The position numbers were made by a program, and so were the translations under genes. 48,752 nt of DNA from Lachnospiraceae bacterium (GTDB lineage: Bacteria; Bacillota; Clostridia; Lachnospirales; Lachnospiraceae): the NCBI GenBank assembly GCA_030531245.1, contig JAUNOA010000008.1, positions 1 through 48,752 on the forward strand. The letters are read 5' to 3'. The notes below the pieces were generated by a model, which had not been told where the DNA came from, searched no databases, and worked only from the letters and a program-made list of their open reading frames with translations. Positions 22,335-32,160 of the stretch are shown in pieces (position 1 is the first letter of the stretch; the number at the start of each line of letters is the position of its first letter).

Positions 22335-24982
22335 AGTTTCACTCTGTTATTTACAGTATTCTGTAATTTATATAGTTCATTAAGTGCATCTATAGGCGTC
22401 ATGGTCGAGATATCAAGATTTGAAATCTCACTGATAATGTCATCATCTCGTGTTGTTTCAAACAGTGAAAGCTGACCGGCATCAACTTCGTTCTGGCGAT
22501 GTATCGGTCTTCGTGATTTTTCGGGAATCCCTAGTTCCGCAATCTCTTTCGCACGGAAAGCTATATCTGAATTGGACAATTCCTCTACCAGTTCTTTTGC
22601 TCTTCTTAAAACCGACTCCGGAAGACCTGCCAGGCGTGCAACCTGAATACCATACGACTTGTCTGCTCCGCCTTTAACTATTTTCCTGAGAAATGCGATA
22701 TTATCACCCTGCTCCTTTACTGCAATACAATAGTTCTGTACGCCGTTCAGTGTTCCTTCGAGTTCTGTCAGTTCATGATAATGTGTCGCAAATAATGTCT
22801 TTGATCCGAGAAGTTTTCTGTCACTGATGTGTTCAACTACGGCCCATGCTATTGAAAGACCGTCAAATGTTGATGTACCCCGTCCGATTTCGTCCATAAT
22901 TATAAGACTGTCTTTTGTTGCATTTCTGAGTATATTGGCAACCTCGGTCATTTCTACCATAAAAGTTGACTGCCCTGAAGCCAGATCATCTGATGCTCCT
23001 ACTCGGGTAAACACTCTGTCACATATACTGATATCGGCAGATGAAGCAGGAACAAACGAACCTATCTGAGCCATTAGTGTGATCAATGCAACCTGACGCA
23101 TATATGTCGATTTTCCGGCCATATTGGGTCCGGTTATGATAGCAAAGCGATTTTTATTATCGTCAAGGAGAGTGTCGTTTGCAATAAACTTCCCCGATGA
23201 CAGCATTTTTTCGACGACAGGATGCCTTCCGTCTTTTATTATGATAACCCCTTTATCATTGATTTTAGGGCGAACGTAATTATTTGTGTATGCAACCTGC
23301 GCAAGTGATGCAAGAACATCCGTCTGTGCAATCGCTCTTGCAGTTGTCTGAATTCTGGATACTTCAGAAGCAATAGCTTCTCTGACACCTGTAAACAGCT
23401 CATACTCAAGAGAAAACAGTCTGTCTTCGGCACCAAGTATTATATCTTCCAGTTTTTTCAGTTCATCTGTCGTATATCTCTCACATGTCGTCAGTGTCTG
23501 TTTGCGTATATAATCCGCAGGTGCTTTATCTTTAAATGCATTGGTTATTTCGATGCAATATCCGAAAACTTTATTATATCTGACACGAAGAGTCTTTATG
23601 CCGGTCCTTTCACGTTCCCGGGCTTCAAGTTCAGCAAGCCATGTTTTTCCTTCTGTTTTGGCATTTCGCAGTTTATCAACGTCCTCATTGTATCCGGGCT
23701 TTATGATATTACCTTCATGTACCATAACAGGAGGCTCTTCAATAATCGCTCTGTCAATAAGTTCATAAATATCATCAAGCGGATCTATTTCATTGTAGAG
23801 TTTATTCAGCAGCTCACAGTCAAATGAAGCCAGAACGTTACGAATAGGTCCAAGCATTTTAACCGAACTTTTAAGAGAGATAATATCCCTGGGATTGGCA
23901 AGTCCGGAACTGATGCGTGACATAAGCCTTTCAAGATCATATACCGGTTTTATATATTCACGAAGTTCTTCGCGATCAATATAGTTTCCGAGCATCTTTT
24001 CGATCGCATCCTGTCTTGCCGTTATTCTGCCGATATCAACCAGCGGTTGTTCTATATATGAACGCAAAAGCCTTGCACCCATTGCCGTACCTGTCTTATC
24101 AAGTACCCACAGGAGTGTCCCTTTACGTTCTTTGTTCCGCATTGTTTCAGTCAATTCAAGATTTCTTCTGGTAGAAGCATCTATGATCATATATTCACCG
24201 GACTGATAGAGAGTCAGGTCCGTAATATTTGAACAATTATGTTTCTGTGTATCATACAGATATCTTAAAGCCGCACCGGCGGCAAGCTCTGCGGAAGCAT
24301 ACTCTGCAAGTCCCAGTCCTTCAACTGACTGAACTTTATAATGATCTGTCAGAATTGTTACAGCGGATTGTTCACTGAAGTAATTATCATCCAGCACATT
24401 TATCGTGGATGTATAGCTGTCTTTCAGAAACTTCAGATCAACACCTGACATCTCCAGTTCTTTGTTGCAAAGTATTTCTACCGGTCTGAACTTCTGCAGT
24501 TCGTCATACAATGTCCTGACAGTATCTGTTTCAGTAACTTTAAAATCACCTGTGGTTATATCTGTCATACAGATTCCGAACTTACCGCCGATATAAGCTA
24601 TGGAACACAGATAATTATTCTTCAGCTCATCGAGTTCGTTTGACCCTGTAATCGTTCCGGGGGTAACAACCCGTATAACATCACGTTTTACGATACCTTT
24701 AGCAATCTTTGGATCTTCGAGCTGCTCGGCGATCGCTACTTTATAACCTTTGCTGACAAGCTTGTAAATATAAGAATCAACAGCATGATGCGGAACCCCG
24801 CACATAGGTGCACGTTCTTCAAGTCCACAGTCTTTTCCGGTAAGCGTCAGTTCAAGCTCCCGGGCCCCGATCTGTGCATCTTCAAAAAACATTTCATAAA
24901 AATCACCGAGACGATAAAACAGAATACACCCCGGGTATTCATTCTTAGTCTCCATATATTGCTGCATCATCGGTGATAACAT
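22331..24982 (-). CDS. mutS: MutS mismatch recognition ATPase
   Basis: 883 residues. The N-terminal mismatch reader contains the Phe-x-Glu motif in GDFYEMFFEDA (Phe and Glu separated by one residue). Clamp and lever domains follow, then the ATPase with Walker A GPNMAGKST, the DEIGRGTSTFDGLSIAWA block and FATHYHEL. The C-terminus holds a short tail that may carry tetramer or beta-clamp contacts. The gene abuts miaB and overlaps mutL, giving one miaB-mutS-mutL-miaA transcript. Confidence 0.98.
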   Translation of the reverse strand: MLSPMMQQYMETKNEYPGCILFYRLGDFYEMFFEDAQIGARELELTLTGKDCGLEERAPMCGVPHHAVDSYIYKLVSKGYKVAIAEQLEDPKIAKGIVKRDVIRVVTPGTITGSNELDELKNNYLCSIAYIGGKFGICMTDITTGDFKVTETDTVRTLYDELQKFRPVEILCNKELEMSGVDLKFLKDSYTSTINVLDDNYFSEQSAVTILTDHYKVQSVEGLGLAEYASAELAAGAALRYLYDTQKHNCSNITDLTLYQSGEYMIIDASTRRNLELTETMRNKERKGTLLWVLDKTGTAMGARLLRSYIEQPLVDIGRITARQDAIEKMLGNYIDREELREYIKPVYDLERLMSRISSGLANPRDIISLKSSVKMLGPIRNVLASFDCELLNKLYNEIDPLDDIYELIDRAIIEEPPVMVHEGNIIKPGYNEDVDKLRNAKTEGKTWLAELEARERERTGIKTLRVRYNKVFGYCIEITNAFKDKAPADYIRKQTLTTCERYTTDELKKLEDIILGAEDRLFSLEYELFTGVREAIASEVSRIQTTARAIAQTDVLASLAQVAYTNNYVRPKINDKGVIIIKDGRHPVVEKMLSSGKFIANDTLLDDNKNRFAIITGPNMAGKSTYMRQVALITLMAQIGSFVPASSADISICDRVFTRVGASDDLASGQSTFMVEMTEVANILRNATKDSLIIMDEIGRGTSTFDGLSIAWAVVEHISDRKLLGSKTLFATHYHELTELEGTLNGVQNYCIAVKEQGDNIAFLRKIVKGGADKSYGIQVARLAGLPESVLRRAKELVEELSNSDIAFRAKEIAELGIPEKSRRPIHRQNEVDAGQLSLFETTRDDDIISEISNLDISTMTPIDALNELYKLQNTVNNRVKL

Positions 24983-26322
24983 CAGATTATCTCTCCTAAA
25001 TAATAAAAACCTTTTGCTTCATTAAGTCGAACATTTACTATCTTTCCTATCAGACACTTATCCCCCGGTACATGAACTACCATATTGTTGGAAAGTCTTC
25101 CTGTCAGGTATCCGTCGAGATGATCATCTGTATCTTCGATAAGTGCACTCATCTCTTTACCGACATGTATCAGAGTTTTTTCAGCTGCTATTTCCTGCAC
25201 TCTGGTCAGCAGCCTGTCAAACCTGCTCTTAATTACTTCAGGACTTACCTGATCAGGAAAATCAGCTGCCGGTGTCCCCGTTCTTTTTGAATAAATAAAG
25301 GTAAATGCCGATTCATAACCGGCTTTGTTGACAACGTCCATCGTATCTTCGAAATCCTCATCGGTTTCTCCGGGAAAACCAACAATAATATCTGTAGTAA
25401 TTGATATATCCGGTACTGCTTTGCGTATCTTTTCAACAAGTTCGATGTAAGATTCTTTTGTATAATGTCTGTTCATCTTCTTAAGCAGCTTGCTGCTGCC
25501 TGACTGAAGCGGTAAGTGGAGATGATGACATACTTTGGGCTTCGATGCTATAACATCGATCAGTTCATCTGACAGATCCTTCGGATGCGAAGTCATAAAT
25601 CTTACTCTCTCCAGTCCATCGATACTGCAGACTTCCCTTAGAAGCTGCGCAAAAGTAATCGTACTGCCGTCTGTAATTACGCCGTCTTTCATAACGCGTT
25701 TGCCGTATGAATTGACATTCTGACCCAGAAGCATGACTTCGACTACACCGCTTTTAACAAGTCTACGGATTTCATCAAGTATTTCCTCCGGATTTCTGGA
25801 TCTTTCCCTGCCTCTTACATAAGGCACTATGCAGTAAGTACAGAAATTATCACAGCCATACATAATATTGACTCCGGATTTAAACTGATATACTCTTTTT
25901 ACAGGCAGTTTGTCTGCTTCGTCATTTATTTCTTCGACTGTATCAAAAACTCTCTTCTGCCCGTTCAAAACCTGCTGTAAGAGCTTTGGAAACTTCCATA
26001 TGTTATGTGTTCCGAATACAAGATTAACGAAAGGATAGGATTTTTTGATTTTCTCGACTTCATCCAGCTCCTGCATCATGCATCCGCATATTCCGATTAT
26101 CATTCCGGGATTTTTCTTTTTGATATTCTTCAACTGCCCAAGATGACCATATACCCGTTCATTGGCATTTTCACGTACAGTGCATGTATTAATCAAAACA
26201 ATATCTGCAGATTCGGAATCAATTTCCTCATAGCCCATCTCCTCCAGGACTCCGGAAAGCTTTTCGGAATCTCTGGCGTTCATCTGACAGCCGAATGTAG
26301 TTATATGATAAGTTTTAAGCAT
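24982..26322 (-). CDS. miaB: MiaB tRNA methylthiotransferase
   Basis: Radical-SAM enzyme that converts i6A37 to ms2i6A37 in tRNA. 446 residues: N-terminal UPF0004 domain with auxiliary-cluster cysteines (FGCQMNARDSEKL, INTCTVRENA, GICGCM), the radical-SAM CDNFCTYCIVPYVRGRERS motif and a C-terminal TRAM domain. FGCQMN and the partner miaA in the same operon favour MiaB over MtaB or RimO. It shares one base with mutS and one with the upstream gene. Confidence 0.96.
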   Translation of the reverse strand: MLKTYHITTFGCQMNARDSEKLSGVLEEMGYEEIDSESADIVLINTCTVRENANERVYGHLGQLKNIKKKNPGMIIGICGCMMQELDEVEKIKKSYPFVNLVFGTHNIWKFPKLLQQVLNGQKRVFDTVEEINDEADKLPVKRVYQFKSGVNIMYGCDNFCTYCIVPYVRGRERSRNPEEILDEIRRLVKSGVVEVMLLGQNVNSYGKRVMKDGVITDGSTITFAQLLREVCSIDGLERVRFMTSHPKDLSDELIDVIASKPKVCHHLHLPLQSGSSKLLKKMNRHYTKESYIELVEKIRKAVPDISITTDIIVGFPGETDEDFEDTMDVVNKAGYESAFTFIYSKRTGTPAADFPDQVSPEVIKSRFDRLLTRVQEIAAEKTLIHVGKEMSALIEDTDDHLDGYLTGRLSNNMVVHVPGDKCLIGKIVNVRLNEAKGFYYLGEII

Positions 26323-27911
26323 CAGTCCAACCTCTTGTATCTGCTTATAATTCTTTCCGCAATTCTCAGTCCGTCCATTGCGGCACTTGTAATTCCGCCG
26401 GCATATCCTGCACCTTCACCGCAGGGATATAAACCTTCTATATTTGACATAGAAGCTTCATCTCTGGTAATTCTTACTGGCGAGGAAGTTCTGCTCTCAA
26501 CTCCGGCAAGAATAGCATCCTCTCTGGCAAATCCTTTTATCTGTGAATCAAAAACCGGCAGAACACTGATGATTGAGTCATGAATATATTCAGGAAGTGA
26601 CTCATCAAGTCTGGCGAATCCGATATCTCCGCAGAATTTCGGTTCAACGTCTCCGAAACTTATGGATTCCTTACCCTTAATGTAATCTCCAAGCAACTGA
26701 ACCGGAATTTTTCCTTCTGAAATACTGAAGGCACTTTTTTCAAGTCTTCTCTGGAACTCTATACCTGAAAGTACGTCTGACGAACCAAAGTCATCAGGAG
26801 TAACCGTTACTATAATGGCGGAATTTGCATTTCCGGAATCTCTTCTGTGATAACTCATTCCGTTAATTGTTTTCATCCCTTGTTCAGTGGATGCATCAAT
26901 CACATATCCTCCGGGACACATACAGAAGGAGTATACTCCCCGTCCGTTTATAGCCGTTGCAGCAAGTTTATAACTTGCCGGGCTCAGAAATTCCGCTTCG
27001 GACCCAAACCTTGAGATGTCAATCATTGACTGTGGATGCTGTATTCGCAATCCTACGGCAAATGATTTTGATTCCATATGGATGTTATTTGCCTTAAGCA
27101 TATGGAAGGTATCTCTTGCAGAATGACCGATGGCAAGAATCATTGCTTCACATTCAAGAGTTTCCCCTGTTGATAAACGTATAGCTTTAAGTTTACCGGC
27201 ATTTGTCCCGATATCTTCCAGTTTTGTATTAAATCTTACTTCACCGCCCAAACGGATGATTTCTTTTCTGATATTTGTAACTATATCAATCAGTCTGTCT
27301 GTTCCGATATGCGGATTGTGAACATACAGAATATCACTGTCGGCTCCGAATTCCACAAACGTTCTGAGTACCTCTGTATTTCTTCCGCTTACATCTTTTA
27401 CAAGTGTATTCAACTTGCCGTCTGAAAATGTTCCTGCACCGCCTTCTCCGAATGAAACATTTGACGCAGTATTCAGTTTCCCGTTCTTCCAGAAATCCGA
27501 TACAGTATTTCTTCTGGTATATGCATCCTCACCACGCTCAATAATCAAAGGTTTTAATCCCGCTCTTGCAAGCGATAGTCCGGCAAACATTCCTGCAGGA
27601 CCGAAACCGGCTATAACAGGCCTTTCCTTTAATTCTTCCTTGCCGTTTTCCGGGATGCTATAGTATACTGTCCGATCTTTTGCAACATTGGAATCTTTAT
27701 TTTTCGCAAGGACGGTCTCTTCGTTTTTAACTTCAGCCTGAATTGTATAAGAATACCTGATGTCGGATTTCTTCCTGGCATCAAGCGATCTTTTAACAAT
27801 ATAATAAGTGATAAGGTCTGAAGAACGAATCTTAAGCAGCTTGCAGATTTTATCTTCCAGTTCTTTATCGGTATGATGAATATTTAATTTACATTGGTTA
27901 ATTCTGATCAT
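26322..27911 (-). CDS. NAD(P)/FAD-dependent oxidoreductase (COG2509-like)
   Basis: A 529-residue flavoprotein. After an alpha/beta N-terminal domain of about 95 residues comes the FAD dinucleotide fold, VIAGFGPAGMFAGLSLARAG (about residue 100), then SFGEGGAGTFSDGKL, ILAIGHSARDTFHML and the C-terminal FAD clamp YPCGEGAGYAGGITSAAMDG. Such proteins are common and uncharacterised in Firmicutes; the substrate is unknown. It overlaps the next flavoprotein gene by 4 nt. Confidence 0.88.
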   Translation of the reverse strand: MIRINQCKLNIHHTDKELEDKICKLLKIRSSDLITYYIVKRSLDARKKSDIRYSYTIQAEVKNEETVLAKNKDSNVAKDRTVYYSIPENGKEELKERPVIAGFGPAGMFAGLSLARAGLKPLIIERGEDAYTRRNTVSDFWKNGKLNTASNVSFGEGGAGTFSDGKLNTLVKDVSGRNTEVLRTFVEFGADSDILYVHNPHIGTDRLIDIVTNIRKEIIRLGGEVRFNTKLEDIGTNAGKLKAIRLSTGETLECEAMILAIGHSARDTFHMLKANNIHMESKSFAVGLRIQHPQSMIDISRFGSEAEFLSPASYKLAATAINGRGVYSFCMCPGGYVIDASTEQGMKTINGMSYHRRDSGNANSAIIVTVTPDDFGSSDVLSGIEFQRRLEKSAFSISEGKIPVQLLGDYIKGKESISFGDVEPKFCGDIGFARLDESLPEYIHDSIISVLPVFDSQIKGFAREDAILAGVESRTSSPVRITRDEASMSNIEGLYPCGEGAGYAGGITSAAMDGLRIAERIISRYKRLD

Positions 27912-28945
27912 TTACAACATAGATTTCCACTGAGCCATGCCCAATGCAGATTATATCCTCCACAGATACCGTCAACATCACACAATTCACCTATGACATA
28001 GACTCCGGGAACCGCTTTCAGTTCAAAATCAAACGTCAGGTCATCAAGAGAGACACCGCCCATACAGACCTGAGCATGGTCAAACCTGGACATACGGCTG
28101 ACATTAAATAACAATTTCTCGTTTATCGGAGAGGTATACCTGTTCCTGAGAAACAACGGAACATCATTCATTTCAGGTGCTAGATTCAGAACGATACTGC
28201 AGCTTTGATTATTATCCAAAGCAGAAGAAATCCATCTGCTGATCTGAAATACAGGAACCCCTGAAAGCGCATTCTTTTTTATCTGCACTTCTCCGGTATC
28301 TGATGCCAGTAAATTACCTTCTGAATATGCAGAGACGGATGCGATGATTCTCTTTCCGTCATTGACATCGCAGAAGCTGTTGTCTTCAACATAAATCGGG
28401 CACAAAGCAGGCAGTATTCTTGAATATTTCACTCCCAGTTTTTCGAGATATTTATATCCGCTCCCGTTTGATCCGGTCTTTTTACAAGCATTTGACCCGC
28501 AAGCCAGTATTATTCTGTCATAATTATCCCTTAGTCCATTGATATCAAGCTCCCCGCAGTTCAGTATAAATTCAACCCCAAGCATTTCCGCTTCTTTTTT
28601 CAGTGAATCAGCAACCTCAACTGCATTATTGGAAACAGGGTAAACATATCCGTTTTTTTCATAAGTTTCTATTCCGATTGATTTAAAAAAACCGACAGCA
28701 GCATCCGTACCGAATTCGTTCAGATAAGTCTTTATTCTCTCTGAATTATCTGAATTAAAACAGGAAACATTCATATATGTATTTGTCAGATTGCACTTTC
28801 CGTGTCCGGTAATTCGGATTTTCAGTCCGACTTCCTGTTTATGTTCATAAACGGTAACCTTATATCCTCTCCTCGCAGAAGAAACAGCAGCAGTCATTCC
28901 CGATGCACCGGCACCTATAATTGCGATTTTTTCTCCCGAAGTCAT
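27908..28945 (-). CDS. HI0933/YhiN-family FAD oxidoreductase, compact form
   Basis: A 345-residue flavoprotein with an N-terminal FAD fold (IIGAGASGMTAAVSSARRG), the family-specific KIRITGHGKCNLTN segment and the C-terminal DVDGICGGYNLHWAWLSG motif. Members are usually about 400-420 residues; both ends are intact, so the shortening lies in the middle insert domain (around 190-270). The substrate is unknown; the label 'aminoacetone oxidase family' often used is not functional evidence. Overlaps both neighbours by 4 nt. Confidence 0.88.
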   Translation of the reverse strand: MTSGEKIAIIGAGASGMTAAVSSARRGYKVTVYEHKQEVGLKIRITGHGKCNLTNTYMNVSCFNSDNSERIKTYLNEFGTDAAVGFFKSIGIETYEKNGYVYPVSNNAVEVADSLKKEAEMLGVEFILNCGELDINGLRDNYDRIILACGSNACKKTGSNGSGYKYLEKLGVKYSRILPALCPIYVEDNSFCDVNDGKRIIASVSAYSEGNLLASDTGEVQIKKNALSGVPVFQISRWISSALDNNQSCSIVLNLAPEMNDVPLFLRNRYTSPINEKLLFNVSRMSRFDHAQVCMGGVSLDDLTFDFELKAVPGVYVIGELCDVDGICGGYNLHWAWLSGNLCCK

Positions 28946-30573
28946 CTGATAAACCTCTTAATTACAGGAAATCTTTTAAGCTCTTTTTTTGTTATTGTAC
29001 CGGTAATAATAATCATAATTACATACACAATTACAGCGACAATGATAGAACCGAAAGTAATGATAAAATTCGAGCCGGTAAGTTTCTCTAACAACAAACG
29101 GATAACAATTGTCGCCGCACCCATAACTATAGAACATAACAAAGGTTTTAGATAAGTAATGGAAACATCCGCTCTGTAACTTATTTTTTTTGTAATAGCA
29201 AAACTATTCAATATACACATAAATAATCCGAAAAGCATGTATCCGATTACAATTGCTTTAATACCCATGTTAAATACTCTCATAAGAACAAAAATAACAG
29301 CAACGTGTACGATCAAAGCAATCAGAGCATTAATAACAGGGATACGCATATAATTATTGCCCTGCAGGACGGCATTGGTGACTGTTGATACCGAATAAAA
29401 CAATACTCCGAATGAACCGATCAGTGTCATAGTAGTTGCCAGATCACTTTTTCCGAAAAGAAGACTGACAATAGGCCCACCCAGAATTGTAAGACCGACC
29501 GATGCCGGCAATGAGATCAATACAGTGTACCTTAGTGCAAGAGAAATACCATCTTCGACTCCCTTTTTATTCTTAGCCGCCGCAGCAGCTGCCATAACAG
29601 GAATAAGTGATGAAGAAAGAGAATTTGCTATTGCAATCGGAATATTTGCCAGAGTTTTAAATTTTCCGGTAAATACTCCCCAGTCTGCCGCTACGGAAGA
29701 AGCATTGTTTCCAAAGTATTCAACCATTGTAGATGTAAATATTTCTGCATCAACAATATTTGTAATGTTATAAACCGCTGTAGACAGTATTACAGGAATA
29801 ACAGTAAAAAACAGTATCTTACTTATTTCCTTATAACTTTCTTTTTTAATACCGGCATTTTCGGATCTGACTACATTTTCATTCCATTCTTTTCTGCCGC
29901 GAATGTACAGAATTATCAACACTATAAGAGCGGTAAGTGCTCCTGCACCTGTACCGATAGTACCTCCGGCTGCTCCCCATGCGGATGCAACGGAGTCTCC
30001 TTTTGCTGCATTCAGTGCCATCTGACACAGCCACCAGGCTGCACCTACAGATACTAAAGCATTGACAATCTGCTCAAGAATCTGAGAAACAGCAGTCGGG
30101 ACCATAGTAGACTGACCCTGATAAAAACCTCTCATAACTCCAAGATATGTCATTATCCATACAGTCGGTGCCAGGCTGATGAGGGCATACTTACATAAAG
30201 GCAGATGATAAAAAACATTGGCAAACCAGTCAGCCGTAAACCATAGAAATGCAAAACATAACGCTCCGACAATTGTTGCATATATCAGACTGACTTTGAA
30301 AATTCTGTTCGCATTCAGATAATCATCGCCGGCCAGTTTTGCGGAAACCATCTTACTGACAGAAAGCGGAAGTGAATATGAAGACAGAAGGAGAATTATA
30401 GCATATATCTCATATGCCACCGAATAATATCCCATGCCCTCATCGCCTACTATCCGAACAAGCGGAATTCTGTATGCAAGTCCGATTATTCTGACAAGTA
30501 TTCCCGCAATCGCCAGGATGCTTCCCTGAATCAGAAAATTATTATTATTTTTCTTAGTTTGTTCTGTTGCCAT
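28942..30573 (-). CDS. SpoVB/YtgP-type lipid flippase of the MurJ superfamily
   Basis: A 543-residue membrane protein with about 14 predicted helices. It belongs to the MOP-superfamily polysaccharide/lipid II exporters. The N-terminus (FLIQGSILAIAGILVRIIGLAYRIPL) is typical of the SpoVB/YtgP branch, where YtgP flips lipid II. Lipid II is its likely cargo given the many wall genes in the window, but a polymer-lipid or spore-cortex role cannot be excluded. It overlaps the DUF3048 lipoprotein gene by 20 nt. Confidence 0.88.
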   Translation of the reverse strand: MATEQTKKNNNNFLIQGSILAIAGILVRIIGLAYRIPLVRIVGDEGMGYYSVAYEIYAIILLLSSYSLPLSVSKMVSAKLAGDDYLNANRIFKVSLIYATIVGALCFAFLWFTADWFANVFYHLPLCKYALISLAPTVWIMTYLGVMRGFYQGQSTMVPTAVSQILEQIVNALVSVGAAWWLCQMALNAAKGDSVASAWGAAGGTIGTGAGALTALIVLIILYIRGRKEWNENVVRSENAGIKKESYKEISKILFFTVIPVILSTAVYNITNIVDAEIFTSTMVEYFGNNASSVAADWGVFTGKFKTLANIPIAIANSLSSSLIPVMAAAAAAKNKKGVEDGISLALRYTVLISLPASVGLTILGGPIVSLLFGKSDLATTMTLIGSFGVLFYSVSTVTNAVLQGNNYMRIPVINALIALIVHVAVIFVLMRVFNMGIKAIVIGYMLFGLFMCILNSFAITKKISYRADVSITYLKPLLCSIVMGAATIVIRLLLEKLTGSNFIITFGSIIVAVIVYVIMIIITGTITKKELKRFPVIKRFIR

Positions 30574-31711
30574 CTATGTCATAAATCTCCGTATCCTCAA
30601 ATTTTGACGATTTAATTATACATATCCAGGTTTTTCCTTTGTTTAATCTGATTTCCTGACCTTCCATGTCATAATATCTTGTCACTCCGAATTCTCCGTC
30701 TTTTTTACAGGAGAAAGGCATGCATCTTCCATTGGTAAAAATATATCCGTATCCGTCATCATGAACATTAATATTCAGATACTGGGTTGTTGCATAATTT
30801 GCCGTCGGACAATACTGAAAAATGACATTTTTTACAGTAATAGGTCCTTCATCTCCCATATGTTCTTTTCCATACTGATAACGATGATACAGTCCGTCTT
30901 CTTCATCATAATCGAACCAGGGAGCATTGAAAGGATAACCTGGGTAAATCTTATCTGCTGCCAGACTCAGGTTTTCATCAAAATTTATTTCCTCATTACC
31001 GGATGCAAATTTAAAATGCCCGTCATTAGCTTCGTATTTCTCACTGTAATCATTTGAATAGCTATTCAACTCTATGGCTTTTTTCAGAAGCTTACCGCTT
31101 GTATATGCATTATGAGGTTCTTTTTTGTCATTACTGCGATAGAACGCTGCTCCTCCGGAGCCCATAACACCGTTTATATTATCGAGATTATCGAGATAAG
31201 GAAGTGCAAATGTTGACTGTCCGTAGTGAGCATATATCGCATCCCATTCAAGTGCAAAATATGTGTAGTAAGTTCTGCAGCTTCGCACAGAACCGATTCT
31301 CTCAAGTTCATCATAATCCTCAATGACACTCATGAACCTGTTCATGGTTCCCTCAACAGGGGCTTCATATACAACTCCTGCCCTGTTGATTCCATATTGA
31401 GGTGCGGCTTCTTTGTCATTACTCATCATTACAGCAACAGGCCTGCGATTTCCTATTTCAACAGGAACCATCTCACCGGTAAGATAGGATCGTATCATTC
31501 CATCTACTTCAACACGCTCGTCTGTTTCAGAAAGCGGTTCGGATTCTGATTCAGTTTCGGGCTCTGTCTCACATTCAATAACTATTTCTTCGGATTCTTT
31601 TGCTGTCTGGGTTTCCGGAACAACTACTTCTATTTCCTCTTTTTTAGCACATGCGGAAAGCAGAATCACAAAAAGAATGAGACCAATAAGTGTAATATTA
31701 CGTTTAATCAT
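30554..31711 (-). CDS. DUF3048 (YerB-like) lipoprotein
   Basis: A 385-residue protein with a lipoprotein signal peptide: a hydrophobic segment, then the lipobox LLSAC with Cys21 as lipid anchor. An acidic Glu/Thr-rich linker follows (about 25-65). The DUF3048 domain starts near NRRPVAVMMSNDKEAAPQYGI and ends near the C-terminus. Function is unknown; it is surface-exposed on the membrane and would need LspA. Overlaps ybeY by 4 nt. Confidence 0.88.
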   Translation of the reverse strand: MIKRNITLIGLILFVILLSACAKKEEIEVVVPETQTAKESEEIVIECETEPETESESEPLSETDERVEVDGMIRSYLTGEMVPVEIGNRRPVAVMMSNDKEAAPQYGINRAGVVYEAPVEGTMNRFMSVIEDYDELERIGSVRSCRTYYTYFALEWDAIYAHYGQSTFALPYLDNLDNINGVMGSGGAAFYRSNDKKEPHNAYTSGKLLKKAIELNSYSNDYSEKYEANDGHFKFASGNEEINFDENLSLAADKIYPGYPFNAPWFDYDEEDGLYHRYQYGKEHMGDEGPITVKNVIFQYCPTANYATTQYLNINVHDDGYGYIFTNGRCMPFSCKKDGEFGVTRYYDMEGQEIRLNKGKTWICIIKSSKFEDTEIYDIDGNRTN

Positions 31712-32160
31712 CTTCTGTAGCCAATCTTATCAAGTATTTTTTTCTGGAGTTCTTCCATCTGAATTCTTTCATCATCTTCTATATGATCATAACCCAACAA
31801 ATGCAGCATACTATGACATGTAAGGAATGCCAGTTCGCGTTTTCTTGTATGTCCGTACTCAGCGGCCTGCTCAATAATCCTGTCAGCACAGAGGACTATG
31901 TCTCCCAGAACCATTTCTCCCGTTTCCGGATTTTTGTCTCCTATAGGAAAAGACAGAACATCCGTTACCTTGTCAATGTCACGGAACTCTTTATTAAGAT
32001 TCCTGATTTCATCACTATCGACTACCGACACTGAAATTTCAGCTTCTTTCCTGTATTTCATATAATCAAGAGTGCCGTATACAACATCACTTATGATGTC
32101 CATCCACGGGATATGGAGTTTTGTACAAGCTTCATAGCTGTAGTATATCGTCATTTTCAA
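31708..32160 (-). CDS. ybeY: YbeY endoribonuclease / rRNA maturation factor
   Basis: A 150-residue UPF0054 metalloprotein acting in 16S rRNA 3' maturation and ribosome quality control. The zinc site H-x3-H-x5-H is visible in CHSMLHLLGYDHIEDDE. It overlaps phoH by 4 nt, the conserved phoH-ybeY pair; the usual downstream dgkA/era genes are replaced here by a DUF3048 lipoprotein gene. Confidence 0.97.
   Translation of the reverse strand: MKMTIYYSYEACTKLHIPWMDIISDVVYGTLDYMKYRKEAEISVSVVDSDEIRNLNKEFRDIDKVTDVLSFPIGDKNPETGEMVLGDIVLCADRIIEQAAEYGHTRKRELAFLTCHSMLHLLGYDHIEDDERIQMEELQKKILDKIGYRR

Noticed and set aside
26005-26583. A 192-residue plus-strand frame across the miaB/oxidoreductase junction.
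   Set aside because: Antisense to two confidently assigned overlapping genes, with no start signals.
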